A DNA stretch of 64,000 nucleotides from assembly GCA_963746605.1 (NCBI GenBank), contig CAVVCH010000034.1, positions 97,367-161,366 of the forward strand, written 5' to 3'. Below, in pieces: positions 54,241-62,833 of this stretch. The DNA is from CAVQSS01 sp963746605 (lineage in GTDB: Bacteria > Desulfobacterota > RBG-13-43-22). The notes under the pieces are model-generated. The model was not told where the DNA came from. It saw nothing but the letters and a program-made list of their open reading frames with translations, and made no database searches. The translations under genes and the position numbers were made by a program. Position 1 is the first letter of the stretch; every line of letters begins with the position of its first letter.

Positions 54241-55089
54241 TCATTGGGCCATTAATTTCAGGAATTTTTGTTCCTCCCCTTCCACCATCCGGTAACAGTG
54301 TTCCTCGGTGGGAAATTTTCCCTCCTTCACCTCCCGGACGTATTCCTGCATGGCACTAAGTACGACCTCGGCCACGTTGGCGTATTTTTTTACGAATTTG
54401 GGGGTGAAGGCTTGAAACTGGCCGATCAGGTCAGAGACGATCAACAACTGCCCGTCGCAATCCGGCCCGGCCCCGATGGATAAAACCGGGATCCTTAGTC
54501 TCCGGGAAATGAATCCCCCGACCTCCGGGGGAATGGCTTCTACCAGGATCATATGGGCCCCGGCTTCTTGAACGGCCAGGGCATCTTCCACCACCAGGCG
54601 GGCCAATTCGGCCGTTCGACCCTGGACCCGATGGCCGCCCAGTTGTCCGGAACTCTGGGGGGTCAGCCCGATGTGGCCCATGACCACGATCCCGGCCTCC
54701 ACAATGGCCCGGATCTGGGGGACGATTCGTTGGCCCCCTTCCAATTTTATGGCGTCACACCCCGCTTCCTTCAAAAACCGTCCGGCGTTTTCCACGGCCT
54801 TTTCCACGGAACTCTGATAACTCATGAAGGGCATGTCGCCGATAACAAACGTATTGGGCGCTCCCCGCCGGACCGCTTCCGCATGAACAATCATTTGATC
54901 CATGGTGACCGGGAGAGTGCCGGGATAGCCATAGACGCACATGCCCAGGGAATCTCCCACCAGGATCATATCGAGGCCGGCGGCTTCGATGAATTGAGCG
55001 GTGGGAAAATCATAGGCGGTCAGAAAAGTGATTTTTTCCTTCGCTTGTTTCAGCTCCATAAAATCCTGGATCATTTTTTTCTTGGCCAT
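54241..55089 (-). CDS. panB: 3-methyl-2-oxobutanoate hydroxymethyltransferase
   Basis: A 282-residue TIM-barrel enzyme that adds a hydroxymethyl group from methylene-THF to 2-oxoisovalerate, the first committed step to pantothenate. PanB signatures are visible: LTAYDFPTAQFIEAAGLDMILVGDSLGMCVYG, IGDMPFMSY, CDAIKLEGG, GHIGLTPQ, VEAIPPEV and IPVLSIGAGPDCDGQLLI. Length is normal. It pairs with a GarR-type dehydrogenase gene 42 bases upstream. No panC or panD is nearby. Confidence 0.93.
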   Translation of the reverse strand: MAKKKMIQDFMELKQAKEKITFLTAYDFPTAQFIEAAGLDMILVGDSLGMCVYGYPGTLPVTMDQMIVHAEAVRRGAPNTFVIGDMPFMSYQSSVEKAVENAGRFLKEAGCDAIKLEGGQRIVPQIRAIVEAGIVVMGHIGLTPQSSGQLGGHRVQGRTAELARLVVEDALAVQEAGAHMILVEAIPPEVGGFISRRLRIPVLSIGAGPDCDGQLLIVSDLIGQFQAFTPKFVKKYANVAEVVLSAMQEYVREVKEGKFPTEEHCYRMVEGEEQKFLKLMAQ

Positions 55090-55131
55090 GGGGACCTCTT
55101 TTCTTGAGTGGATTTTCCGGTTTGAACCGGT

Positions 55132-56019
55132 CTACTCCGTGACCTCCACCCCGGCCAGCCGCTCAAAAAAGCGAACCAGTCCGGAATGGTCGTTTCCCTC
55201 CTCCCCGGCCACTTTGAGCGCCTGCATGATTTCCATCACCTGGCTGGTCAGCGGCAACGGCGTTCCAATATCATGACCGGTCAACAAGGCGTTGTTCAGA
55301 TCCTTGATATGCAGGGCAATCCGAAACCCGGGATCGAATTGTCGGTCCAGCATCAGCGGCATTTTGGCATTCAGAACCTGACTGCCGGCCAGTCCGCCTT
55401 TAATGGCCTCAAAAATCAACCGGGGGTTTACCCCGGCCTTTTTGCCCAGCACAAAGGCTTCGGAAACGGCCGCGATGTTGATGGCCACGATAATCTGGTT
55501 CACCAGCTTGGTGATATTACCGGCGCCGATAGGGCCTACCAGGGTCCCTCCGTTGCCCAGCACCTCAAAGAGGGGTTTTACTTTTTCAAAAATTTCGGGT
55601 TTTCCCCCGACCATAATAGCCAGGGTGCCGGCGATCGCCCCGGGCTGGCCTCCCGAGACCGGGGCGTCCAGCATCTCCCCTCCCCGGGAGACCACTGCTT
55701 TTTCGACCCGCTGCGCTACCAGCGGGGCGATGGAACTCATGTCCACCAGAATAAAACCCGGCTGGAGATCCGCCTCCAGGATGCCGTTTTTACCCAGCAC
55801 CACTTCTTCCACCTGGGGAGAATCCGGCAGCATGGTGATGACGATTTCCGATCGTTCGGCCACTTCTCGGGGTGAAGCGGCTTCCTCGCCCCCGGCTTTT
55901 ACCAACTCGCTGAGCGGCGGTTGATGGCGACCATGAACCACCAGAGAATAGCCGGCTTTCAACAGATTGTGGGCCATGGGCCGGCCCATAATGCCTAACC
56001 CAATAAAACCGATTTTCAT
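55132..56019 (-). CDS. GarR-like beta-hydroxyacid dehydrogenase
   Basis: A 295-residue protein of the 3-hydroxyisobutyrate dehydrogenase family. The N-terminus is GFIGLGIMGRPMAHNLLKAG (NADP site), the substrate loop is MLDAPVSGGQPGAIAGTLAIMVGG, and the catalytic Lys motif is GAGNITKLVNQI. It is close to tartronate-semialdehyde reductase (GarR). The start has AGGAGGGG upstream. Beside panB it could reduce ketopantoate or act on a semialdehyde from the neighbouring catabolic locus; both are inferences. Confidence 0.88.
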   Translation of the reverse strand: MKIGFIGLGIMGRPMAHNLLKAGYSLVVHGRHQPPLSELVKAGGEEAASPREVAERSEIVITMLPDSPQVEEVVLGKNGILEADLQPGFILVDMSSIAPLVAQRVEKAVVSRGGEMLDAPVSGGQPGAIAGTLAIMVGGKPEIFEKVKPLFEVLGNGGTLVGPIGAGNITKLVNQIIVAINIAAVSEAFVLGKKAGVNPRLIFEAIKGGLAGSQVLNAKMPLMLDRQFDPGFRIALHIKDLNNALLTGHDIGTPLPLTSQVMEIMQALKVAGEEGNDHSGLVRFFERLAGVEVTE

Positions 56020-56072
56020 GAATAAGCCCCTCCTTTTTTGAATGATCATTTTTTTCTTGTTTTTTATAAAAT

Positions 56073-56088
56073 ATATGATATATCATAT
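56073..56088. promoter_or_regulatory. 16-bp perfect palindrome, candidate GntR operator
   Basis: ATATGATATATCATAT is a perfect palindrome lying between the divergent GarR-like and GntR-type genes. Its right half (ATATCATAT) recurs at 62704-62712 upstream of the M24 peptidase-like gene. The centre and symmetry fit FadR/GntR operators. Most likely bound by the GntR protein encoded at 56244. Confidence 0.65.
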
Positions 56089-56243
56089 CTCTAAAAAAAG
56101 TCAACCGCTGGAGGGCTAATCCGGTGTCCCGCACCGAAGGCCGCCTCTTCCGGATGAGCTGCGGTTCTTAGACAAGGAAATCTCGATTTTCAGCCGATAC
56201 CGGAGATCCTCTCCCCGGAAACGGTACCACCAAGGAGTTTCAG

Positions 56244-56900
56244 ATGATCCTGGGGACACCCATCCAAAAGCAGTCCTTACAGAAAATGGTTCGGGAGACC
56301 TTGCGCCAGGCCATTCTGGAACGGGAAATCAAGCCCGGGGAACAGATCAACATCCGCAAAATGGCTGAAAAATTGGCGGTCAGCACCATGCCGGTCCGGG
56401 AAGCCTTGCGGGAACTCGAGGCGGAGGGTTTGATCGCCTTTCAATCCAATAAACGCATCCTGGCCAATCGGCTCTCCCCGGAAGACCTGAATGAAATCTA
56501 CGCCATTCGAATCCCCTTGGAAGAAATCGCCCTATTGAAAAGCTTGGAACGGAACGATAAAGCAGGGATCAAGCGTCTGGAGGAACTCCATCGCCAAATG
56601 GACAAACCGGGAGTCATTGGCGGCGAGTGGTTCAACCTCAACCGTGCTTTTCACATGAAATTGCATGAAATGTCGGGGTCGGCTCGTCTGTTTCACATAT
56701 TACAGGGCTTGTGGAACAGCACCGGCCCTTATCTCCGTCTGTTTTCCGACAGCGCCAAAGCGGTCAGCCAAGCCAACCGCGAACATGCCCAGATTCTGGA
56801 CAGCCTGCGCCGTAATGACCCTGCGCAGGCAAAAAAAATCCTGAGAAGCCATCTGCGCAATGGATTGAAAACCATCGCTGCAGCCCTGGAGAAGGAATAA
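56244..56900 (+). CDS. GntR-family regulator, FCD type
   Basis: A 218-residue protein. wHTH: INIRKMAEKLAVSTMPVREALRELEAEGLI; FCD domain: EIYAIRIPLEEIALL ... FNLNRAFHMKLHEMSGSARL ... HAQILDSLRRNDPAQAKKILRSHLRNGL. Divergent from the panB/GarR pair and upstream of the cyclase and transporter genes, it is the obvious local regulator, probably repressing until an acid ligand binds. Confidence 0.88.
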   Translation: MILGTPIQKQSLQKMVRETLRQAILEREIKPGEQINIRKMAEKLAVSTMPVREALRELEAEGLIAFQSNKRILANRLSPEDLNEIYAIRIPLEEIALLKSLERNDKAGIKRLEELHRQMDKPGVIGGEWFNLNRAFHMKLHEMSGSARLFHILQGLWNSTGPYLRLFSDSAKAVSQANREHAQILDSLRRNDPAQAKKILRSHLRNGLKTIAAALEKE

Positions 56901-57008
56901 TCCACCCAGGGAAAGGTATTTTTTCAACCCAGGTTAACCGGCCCCTATCCCGAGCGGATGGTCCAGCGAAAGCAAGCCGAACCGGACGCCGGGAGAGAAG
57001 GAGCATCC

Positions 57009-57695
57009 ATGTCTCGCCTAGTGGATTTAAGCCAACCGATTGAAACCGGCCAACCGGTTTATCCCGGGCTCGCCAAGACGCTGATCAACACCTGGAATAC
57101 CTATGAAGAGACGGCCCGGGTGCAGGGGCAGGGGAAAATGGATCGCTTGTACACCACCTGCTCGGTTTTTTTCAGCGACCATTGTTCCACCCACATCGAT
57201 GCCCTGGTTCACTTTGGCCAGAGGCCCTTTACCGCCGAACAAATTCCGTTGGAACTCTGCTATGCACCGGGGGTAGCCCTGGACTTTTCCCACAAAAACC
57301 CCGGAGAATACATCGGGATCGAGGATGTGGATCAGGCCCTCCAAAAAACCGGGACCTCCATCCACCCCCAAGATGTGATCTTGATGCATACCGGGGCCTC
57401 CCGTTTTTGGGGAGACCCCCGCTATTTTTCCCATATCGTCCCCATCCAGGCCGAGGTAATCCGATATCTATTTGAACAGGGTGTTCGCATTATCGGGGTG
57501 GACGCCATCACCATCGATATCGACCCCGCTTACCCGGCCCATGTCCTGGCCAAAGAACTGGATTATTATCACATAGAAAACCTGACCAACATCGATCAGC
57601 TCGTTGGGAGACGCTTTCAGTTTACAGGGTTTCCCCTCAAGTTAGTGGGTGCCAGCGGCGCGCCGATGCGGGCCGTGGCCATCTTGGAAGATTAA
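57009..57695 (+). CDS. Cyclase-family (kynurenine formamidase-like) metal hydrolase
   Basis: A 228-residue protein of the PF04199 cyclase family. The metal-binding signature is DHCSTHIDALVHF, with a further His/Asp-rich region (IGVDAITIDIDPAYPAH). Members hydrolyse amides such as N-formylkynurenine or open rings. Substrate unknown. Located between the GntR regulator and the transporter, it is likely an early catabolic step. Confidence 0.85.
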   Translation: MSRLVDLSQPIETGQPVYPGLAKTLINTWNTYEETARVQGQGKMDRLYTTCSVFFSDHCSTHIDALVHFGQRPFTAEQIPLELCYAPGVALDFSHKNPGEYIGIEDVDQALQKTGTSIHPQDVILMHTGASRFWGDPRYFSHIVPIQAEVIRYLFEQGVRIIGVDAITIDIDPAYPAHVLAKELDYYHIENLTNIDQLVGRRFQFTGFPLKLVGASGAPMRAVAILED

Positions 57696-57801
57696 TCAAC
57701 GGGATTGACGCCGGTGGGACTCCGCCGGAACGGTCGGTCCAAGCGTAGACAAACCAAACCTACCGTTCCTTTTTGTTAACCCTTAACCAAGGAGGAGAGG
57801 C

Positions 57802-59103
57802 ATGTCCGAGGATAAAATCCAAAAAGATCAAGGCAGAGGCATGGATCGAAGAACCTTCATCAAGACCACCGGCATCGTCACGGGTTCGGCGTTCCTGGGA
57901 GGATTTCATTTTGTCCGCCGGGCTCACGCCCAGCAAGCGGGCCCGATCAAGCTGGGATTTCCTATTCCGTTGACCGGCCCCTACGGCACGGAGGCCAAGG
58001 ACCAGCAGGCCGGGGCCGAACTGGCCGTGGCCGAGATCAACTCCCAGGGGGGCGTCCTGGGGCGCAAGGTGGAGCTGCTGGTTCGCGACGATAAGCTTAA
58101 AGCGGATGAGGCCGCCCGGCGGGCCAAGGAGCTGATCGAAAGTGAAGGGGTTCAATTGATGTCCGGGGTTCTGTCCGCCTCGAACCAATTGGCCGTCAAC
58201 GAACAATGCAAGCTCCATGGCATTCCCTACATTTCCGTCAGCCAGGCCAATGAGATTACCATGCGGCCGGACAACAGCATCTATACCTACCACGAGGCCC
58301 TGGACCCGCATCAGACCACCCAGGCCGTGGGGGAATATGTGGCCAAAAAGTACGGCAAAAAATGGTACTTCCTGACTTCCGACTATGCCTACGGCTGGCA
58401 GATGACGGATGGCTTCCGCCGCAAGGGCAAGGAATACAAGATGGTGGACGTGGGCGAAACCAAGCACCCCTTGGGCACCGCCGACTACTCTTCCTACATG
58501 CCCCGGATCTTGGCCGCCAAACCGGATGTCCTTTTCCTGGACAACTTCGGCAAGGATCTGGTCAACTCGGCCAAACAGGCTACGGCCTTCGGGCTGAAAA
58601 AGAAGATGCAGGTCGTCTGCCCGGTCCTGCTCATGTCTTCCCGAATGGGCGGCGGTCCCGAGGCCTTTGACGGCATTATCGGAGGGACCTCTTTCTACTG
58701 GGAAATGAATCACCCCAGCGCCAAGAAATTCGTGGAAGCCTTCCAGAAAATGCACGGCCGGCCGCCGATTGATTACGCCGGCTACGCCTACAGCGGGGTC
58801 AAGGAATTGCTTTCCGCCGTCAACCGGGCCAACAGCCTGGAAGCGGAAGCCATTGCCGCCGCGATCGAGGGACGGAGCTACGACAATTACAAGGGCAAAC
58901 AATGGTGGCGCCCCTGTGACCATCAGTCCCAGCAGGATGTTTTCATTGTCAAATCCAAAAAAGGAAAAGGCGAATACGATGTCTTCGAAATCATCGCCAC
59001 GGTCTCCGGGGAAAAAGAAAGACTTTTGAGGACCTGCACGGAAGTGGGACAAGACCCCAACAAGCCCATCCGCAGCGGGTTGATCAAAAAGGAAGCCAAG
59101 TAA
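57802..59103 (+). CDS. LivK-type ABC substrate-binding protein with Tat signal
   Basis: A 433-residue protein. A twin-arginine signal (MDRRTFIKTTG, RR at about 16-17, cleavage near AHAQQ) precedes a Peripla_BP_6 domain: IPLTGPYGTEAKDQQAGAELAVAEIN, NSIYTYHEALDPHQTTQAVGEYVA. It binds the transported compound; family members take branched-chain amino acids, amides, urea or aromatic acids, so the name does not fix the substrate. AAGGAGG upstream. Leads a transporter operon of five genes. Confidence 0.9.
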   Translation: MSEDKIQKDQGRGMDRRTFIKTTGIVTGSAFLGGFHFVRRAHAQQAGPIKLGFPIPLTGPYGTEAKDQQAGAELAVAEINSQGGVLGRKVELLVRDDKLKADEAARRAKELIESEGVQLMSGVLSASNQLAVNEQCKLHGIPYISVSQANEITMRPDNSIYTYHEALDPHQTTQAVGEYVAKKYGKKWYFLTSDYAYGWQMTDGFRRKGKEYKMVDVGETKHPLGTADYSSYMPRILAAKPDVLFLDNFGKDLVNSAKQATAFGLKKKMQVVCPVLLMSSRMGGGPEAFDGIIGGTSFYWEMNHPSAKKFVEAFQKMHGRPPIDYAGYAYSGVKELLSAVNRANSLEAEAIAAAIEGRSYDNYKGKQWWRPCDHQSQQDVFIVKSKKGKGEYDVFEIIATVSGEKERLLRTCTEVGQDPNKPIRSGLIKKEAK

Positions 59104-59175
59104 ACCCGTTAACCTCATCATCCTAAACCCGCCCCCCTCCAGGGGGCGGGCAATCCAAAAGGGGCTGGCAGACGG

Positions 59176-60054
59176 ATGGAGTGGACAGCGATTGTAATGC
59201 AGCTCTTCACGGGGCTCTCCTTGGGAATGCTGTACGTGCTATTGGCCTTGGGTCTGTCGATTGTCTTTGGCCTGCTGACGGTGGTCAACTTCGCCCACGG
59301 GGCCATGTATATGTGGGGGGCCTATGCCGGCGTGAGTACCATGGCGATTACCGGCAATTTCTGGTTGTCCCTGATCGCCGCACCCCTGGTCATGGGGTTG
59401 TACGGACTGCTGGTCGAGCGGACGCTCATCCGGCCCCTGTATGGCCGGGACATCAATTACCCCTTGCTCCTCACCTTCGGCCTCCAGTTTATCATGATCG
59501 AAATCGTTCGCATCTTCTGGGGGACTTCCGACTACCCTTTCCCGGCCCCCGAATCGCTCAGCATGCCTTTGAATTTTTTTGATGTTTTCTTTTTTCCCGC
59601 CTACCGATTGTTTGTTATCGGCCTGACCCTGGTGATCTGTATCGTCCTCTGGTTCTTTTTGGAAAAAACCAACCTGGGCTTGATCATCCGGGCCGGGACC
59701 CGGGATCCGCTCATGGTCCGGGCCCTGGGGATAGACATGTCCCGGATCTGGTGGCTGGTGTTCGGCATCGGCTCGGCCCTGGCCGGCATCGCCGGGGTTC
59801 TGGCCGCTCCCATCCGCAGCGTCTTTCCCGAAATGGGTCTGGCCATGCTGGTGGAATGCTTCGTCGTCGTGGTGGTCGGCGGTATGGGAAGTCTGAAAGG
59901 GGCGATCCTGGCCGGCATCATCATGGGCGAAGCCAGTTCGCTCACTACGTTGTTTTATCCCCAGATGGCCGACATCGTTATTTTTCTGGTCATGGCCGTG
60001 GTTTTGTTGATCCGGCCCAGCGGTTTATTCGGCAAGGCCGGTCTGCTGGAATAA
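59176..60054 (+). CDS. LivH-type ABC transporter permease
   Basis: A 292-residue polytopic protein with eight predicted helices: SLGMLYVLLALGLSIVFGLLTVVNFAHGAMYMWGAY at the start and VVVVGGMGSLKGAILAGIIMG in the conserved loop. These are LivH hallmarks. Confidence 0.92.
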   Translation: MEWTAIVMQLFTGLSLGMLYVLLALGLSIVFGLLTVVNFAHGAMYMWGAYAGVSTMAITGNFWLSLIAAPLVMGLYGLLVERTLIRPLYGRDINYPLLLTFGLQFIMIEIVRIFWGTSDYPFPAPESLSMPLNFFDVFFFPAYRLFVIGLTLVICIVLWFFLEKTNLGLIIRAGTRDPLMVRALGIDMSRIWWLVFGIGSALAGIAGVLAAPIRSVFPEMGLAMLVECFVVVVVGGMGSLKGAILAGIIMGEASSLTTLFYPQMADIVIFLVMAVVLLIRPSGLFGKAGLLE

Positions 60055-60113
60055 CGCGCAGAACCCGGCCGACGGGTATCATCGAACGCTTAGGTGCTGG
60101 TTAGGAGGAGCCT

Positions 60114-61112
60114 TTGGAAGCACAAGGTTGGTGGCCAAAAACGGTGGACTTGTTTTCCAGGCATTCGCTTTTGTTTATTTTGCTCTTTTTCATTATTTTC
60201 CCCTTTATCGTTCCCTATAAGGCCCTGGCCACCCAGATCATCATTTGGGGCCTCTTCGCCCTGGGCTTCAATGTCTGCCTGGGATATACGGGGATGCTTT
60301 CCTTCGGCCATGCCGCCTATTTCGGGGTCGGCGCCTATACGACCGGCATTATTCTCATCCGCCTCTGGGAAAATATCTGGTTCAGCCTCCTGGGCGGATT
60401 GGTGATGGGGGCCTTGCTGGCCCTGGTTCTGGGATATCTTTGCATCAAACGCCGGGGCATCTATTTCGCCATGTTGACCCTGGCTTTCGCCCAACTGGTC
60501 TATTTCGTGGCCTTTCAATGGGTGGATCTGACCGGCGGCGACAACGGCCTGCGGAATATTCCGGCGGTGCCGCTTTCCTTTTTTGGCCTGTCCATCGATA
60601 TTTACACCCCGCTCCGCTTTTACTTTTTTGTATTGATCTTTGTCTTTTTATCGCTGTTGGCCCTCAACCGCGTCTTGGAATCCCCCTTCGGGCACGTCCT
60701 GCAGGCCGTGCGGGAAAATGAACATCGGGCCAAAAGCTGCGGTTATGAAACGACCAATGTCCGCTGGCTGGCCTTTATTTTGTCGGGGGCCATTTCCGGC
60801 CTGGCCGGCAGTCTCTACGCCCTCTATCTCCATTTTGTCGGGATTGAGACCATGTATTATACGACCTCGGGCCAGGTGATCATGATGACTCTGCTGGGGG
60901 GGATGGGGAGTTTCATCGGTCCGTTTATCGGCGCCGGTGTTTTCCTCTACCTGGAAGACGTCCTGAGCGCCATCACCCCTAACTGGATGATTTTTCTGGG
61001 CGTCGTCTTTGTGCTTTGCGTCCTTTTTTTCCCTTCCGGGATCTGGGGTTCCGTTAAGGAATTTTCCCTGAAGAGAAAAAAAAGTGATCCCGCTCCGTCG
61101 GCGACGCACTGA
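60114..61112 (+). CDS. LivM-type ABC transporter permease
   Basis: A 332-residue polytopic protein starting at TTG with AGGAGG five bases upstream. LivM signatures LGFNVCLGYTGMLSFGHAAYFGVGAYT and AISGLAGSLYALYLHFVGIETM are present. Confidence 0.9.
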   Translation: MEAQGWWPKTVDLFSRHSLLFILLFFIIFPFIVPYKALATQIIIWGLFALGFNVCLGYTGMLSFGHAAYFGVGAYTTGIILIRLWENIWFSLLGGLVMGALLALVLGYLCIKRRGIYFAMLTLAFAQLVYFVAFQWVDLTGGDNGLRNIPAVPLSFFGLSIDIYTPLRFYFFVLIFVFLSLLALNRVLESPFGHVLQAVRENEHRAKSCGYETTNVRWLAFILSGAISGLAGSLYALYLHFVGIETMYYTTSGQVIMMTLLGGMGSFIGPFIGAGVFLYLEDVLSAITPNWMIFLGVVFVLCVLFFPSGIWGSVKEFSLKRKKSDPAPSATH

Positions 61113-61150
61113 TTGGCGGGCGGGATCTGAGGGGGGAGGGAATCATAGGA

Positions 61151-61897
61151 ATGGGTGAAATCCTGAAAACCGTCAATCTGACCAAGAATTTTGGAGGCCT
61201 GGCGGCGGTCCAAAACGTCAACTTTTCGATTGAAGAAGGGAACCTGCAGTCGATCATCGGGCCGAATGGCGCCGGCAAGAGCACCTTTTTTAAACTCATT
61301 TCCGGGGAGATTAATCCCTCGAGCGGCCAAATACTATTTGATAACAAAGACATTACATCCTTTCCGCAAACCAAAATTTCTCACCTGGGGATTGCCGTCG
61401 CCTACCAGATCACCAATATCTTCCCCATGCTCTCGGTGTTTGAAAATGTCCGAGTGGCGGCTCAATCCCGAAAAACGACTTTCAACCTCTGGTCCCAGGT
61501 CTTATCCCATAAAGAGTTAGCGGAAGAAAGCCGGGCCATCCTGGAGTTGATCGGCCTTCAGGATTTCCAGGAGGAAACGGCCGCCAATCTTTCCCACGGC
61601 GACCGGAAGCGGCTGGAAATCGGCGTCGCCCTGGCCACGAAGCCCAAGCTGCTGTTGCTGGATGAACCCACGGCGGGGCTCTCTCCCCCCGAGACGCGTC
61701 AAACGATCGATCTCATCAAGAAAATTGCCCCAGGTCTGACTATTATTCTGGTCGAGCATAAAATGAAGGTGGTCATGGAAGTGTCGAGCAAAATCACCGT
61801 GCTCTATTATGGAAGCCTGCTGGTTCAGGGCACCCCGGACGATATCCGTCAAAACGAAGAGGTGCGCCGGGTTTATCTGGGAGGAGTCAAATGCTGA
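61151..61897 (+). CDS. LivG-type ABC transporter ATPase
   Basis: A 248-residue ATPase: Walker A IGPNGAGKST, signature LSHGDRKRLEIGVAL (a LSHGxxR variant usual in LivG), Walker B LLLLDEPTAGL, His switch LVEHKMKV and the LivG/F C-terminal tail. It ends overlapping the next gene by 7 bases. Confidence 0.93.
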   Translation: MGEILKTVNLTKNFGGLAAVQNVNFSIEEGNLQSIIGPNGAGKSTFFKLISGEINPSSGQILFDNKDITSFPQTKISHLGIAVAYQITNIFPMLSVFENVRVAAQSRKTTFNLWSQVLSHKELAEESRAILELIGLQDFQEETAANLSHGDRKRLEIGVALATKPKLLLLDEPTAGLSPPETRQTIDLIKKIAPGLTIILVEHKMKVVMEVSSKITVLYYGSLLVQGTPDDIRQNEEVRRVYLGGVKC

Positions 61898-62595
61898 AGC
61901 TGGAAAATATCAATACCTATTACGGCCTCAGCCATATCCTCCAAGGGGTATCTTTGGAGGTGAACAGCCGGGAAATTGTTACGCTGGTAGGACGAAACGG
62001 CGCGGGGAAGACCACCACGCTCAAAAGCATCCTGGGGATTACACCGATTCGTTCCGGCCGCATCCTGTTTCAAGACACCGACATCAGCGCTTGGCCTACC
62101 CACACCATCATTCAAAAAGGCCTCGCCTATGTTCCCGAGGAACGACGCATCATTCCGGGCCTGTCGGTCCGGGAAAATTTGAAGCTGGCTCTAATGAAAA
62201 GCAAGAACCGCAACCGGGAAGAGGAAATGATCGACCGGGTGGCCCAGTATTTCCCCGTGCTGAAGGACCGGCTGACGCAGGAGGGAACCAGCCTCAGCGG
62301 CGGCGAGCAGCAGATGCTGGCCATCGCCCGAGCCCTGATCACCGATCCGGAGATCATGCTGATCGATGAACCCACGGAAGGTCTGATGCCCCTGCTGGTG
62401 GAGACGATTGCCGAAATCATTCAGACCATTCACCGCAGCGGGGTCACCGTGTTGCTGGTGGAACAGAATATGGAAATGGCCCTGAGCATCTCCCACCGGG
62501 CCTATGTCATCGACGAGGGCCGGATACAAACCTCGGGGGATGCCCAGGCCATCCTGAACGATGAAGAGATCGCCTGCCAATACCTGGCGGTTTAG
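61891..62595 (+). CDS. LivF-type ABC transporter ATPase
   Basis: A 234-residue ATPase: Walker A VGRNGAGKTT, signature LSGGEQQMLAIARAL, Walker B IMLIDEPTEGLMP and LVEQNMEMAL. It completes the K-H-M-G-F transporter. Confidence 0.93.
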   Translation: MLKLENINTYYGLSHILQGVSLEVNSREIVTLVGRNGAGKTTTLKSILGITPIRSGRILFQDTDISAWPTHTIIQKGLAYVPEERRIIPGLSVRENLKLALMKSKNRNREEEMIDRVAQYFPVLKDRLTQEGTSLSGGEQQMLAIARALITDPEIMLIDEPTEGLMPLLVETIAEIIQTIHRSGVTVLLVEQNMEMALSISHRAYVIDEGRIQTSGDAQAILNDEEIACQYLAV

Positions 62596-62650
62596 AACGT
62601 ACTGGGAGTACGCGCGAAATCCTCGACCCCTGGGCAATAGGACGACGCGA

Positions 62651-62685
62651 CTCGGGAACCGCAGGTCTGGCGGCCCGGGTTTTTT
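62651..62685 (+). terminator. Likely terminator of the transporter operon
   Basis: CTCGGG ... CCCGGG with an inner CCGC/GCGG stem (62651-62679), then six T's. One G-T pair in the outer stem. Confidence 0.6.
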
Positions 62686-62703
62686 AAGGAAGAATTAGAA
62701 GAA

Positions 62704-62719
62704 ATATCATATATGTGAT
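62704..62719. promoter_or_regulatory. Candidate second operator for the GntR regulator
   Basis: ATATCATATATGTGAT is an imperfect palindrome sharing ATATCATAT with the palindrome at 56073-56088. It lies about 115 bases before the M24 peptidase-like start, where a promoter would be expected after the terminator. Confidence 0.45.
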
Positions 62720-62833
62720 CTTTCATAAAGGAGGTGGTCGTACACTTTGATCCGGCAGGAATCTTTTTAGCGGTAGATGGTTTTATCCACAACGGTCTGA
62801 AGGTAATCCTAGTCTAAAGAAGGAGGAAAAACG

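Noticed and set aside
57760..59121. 453-codon open frame on the minus strand
   Set aside because: Exact shadow of the LivK-type gene; product is a low-complexity G/P/Q-rich sequence with no motif, while the plus frame has a complete Tat signal and binding-protein domain.
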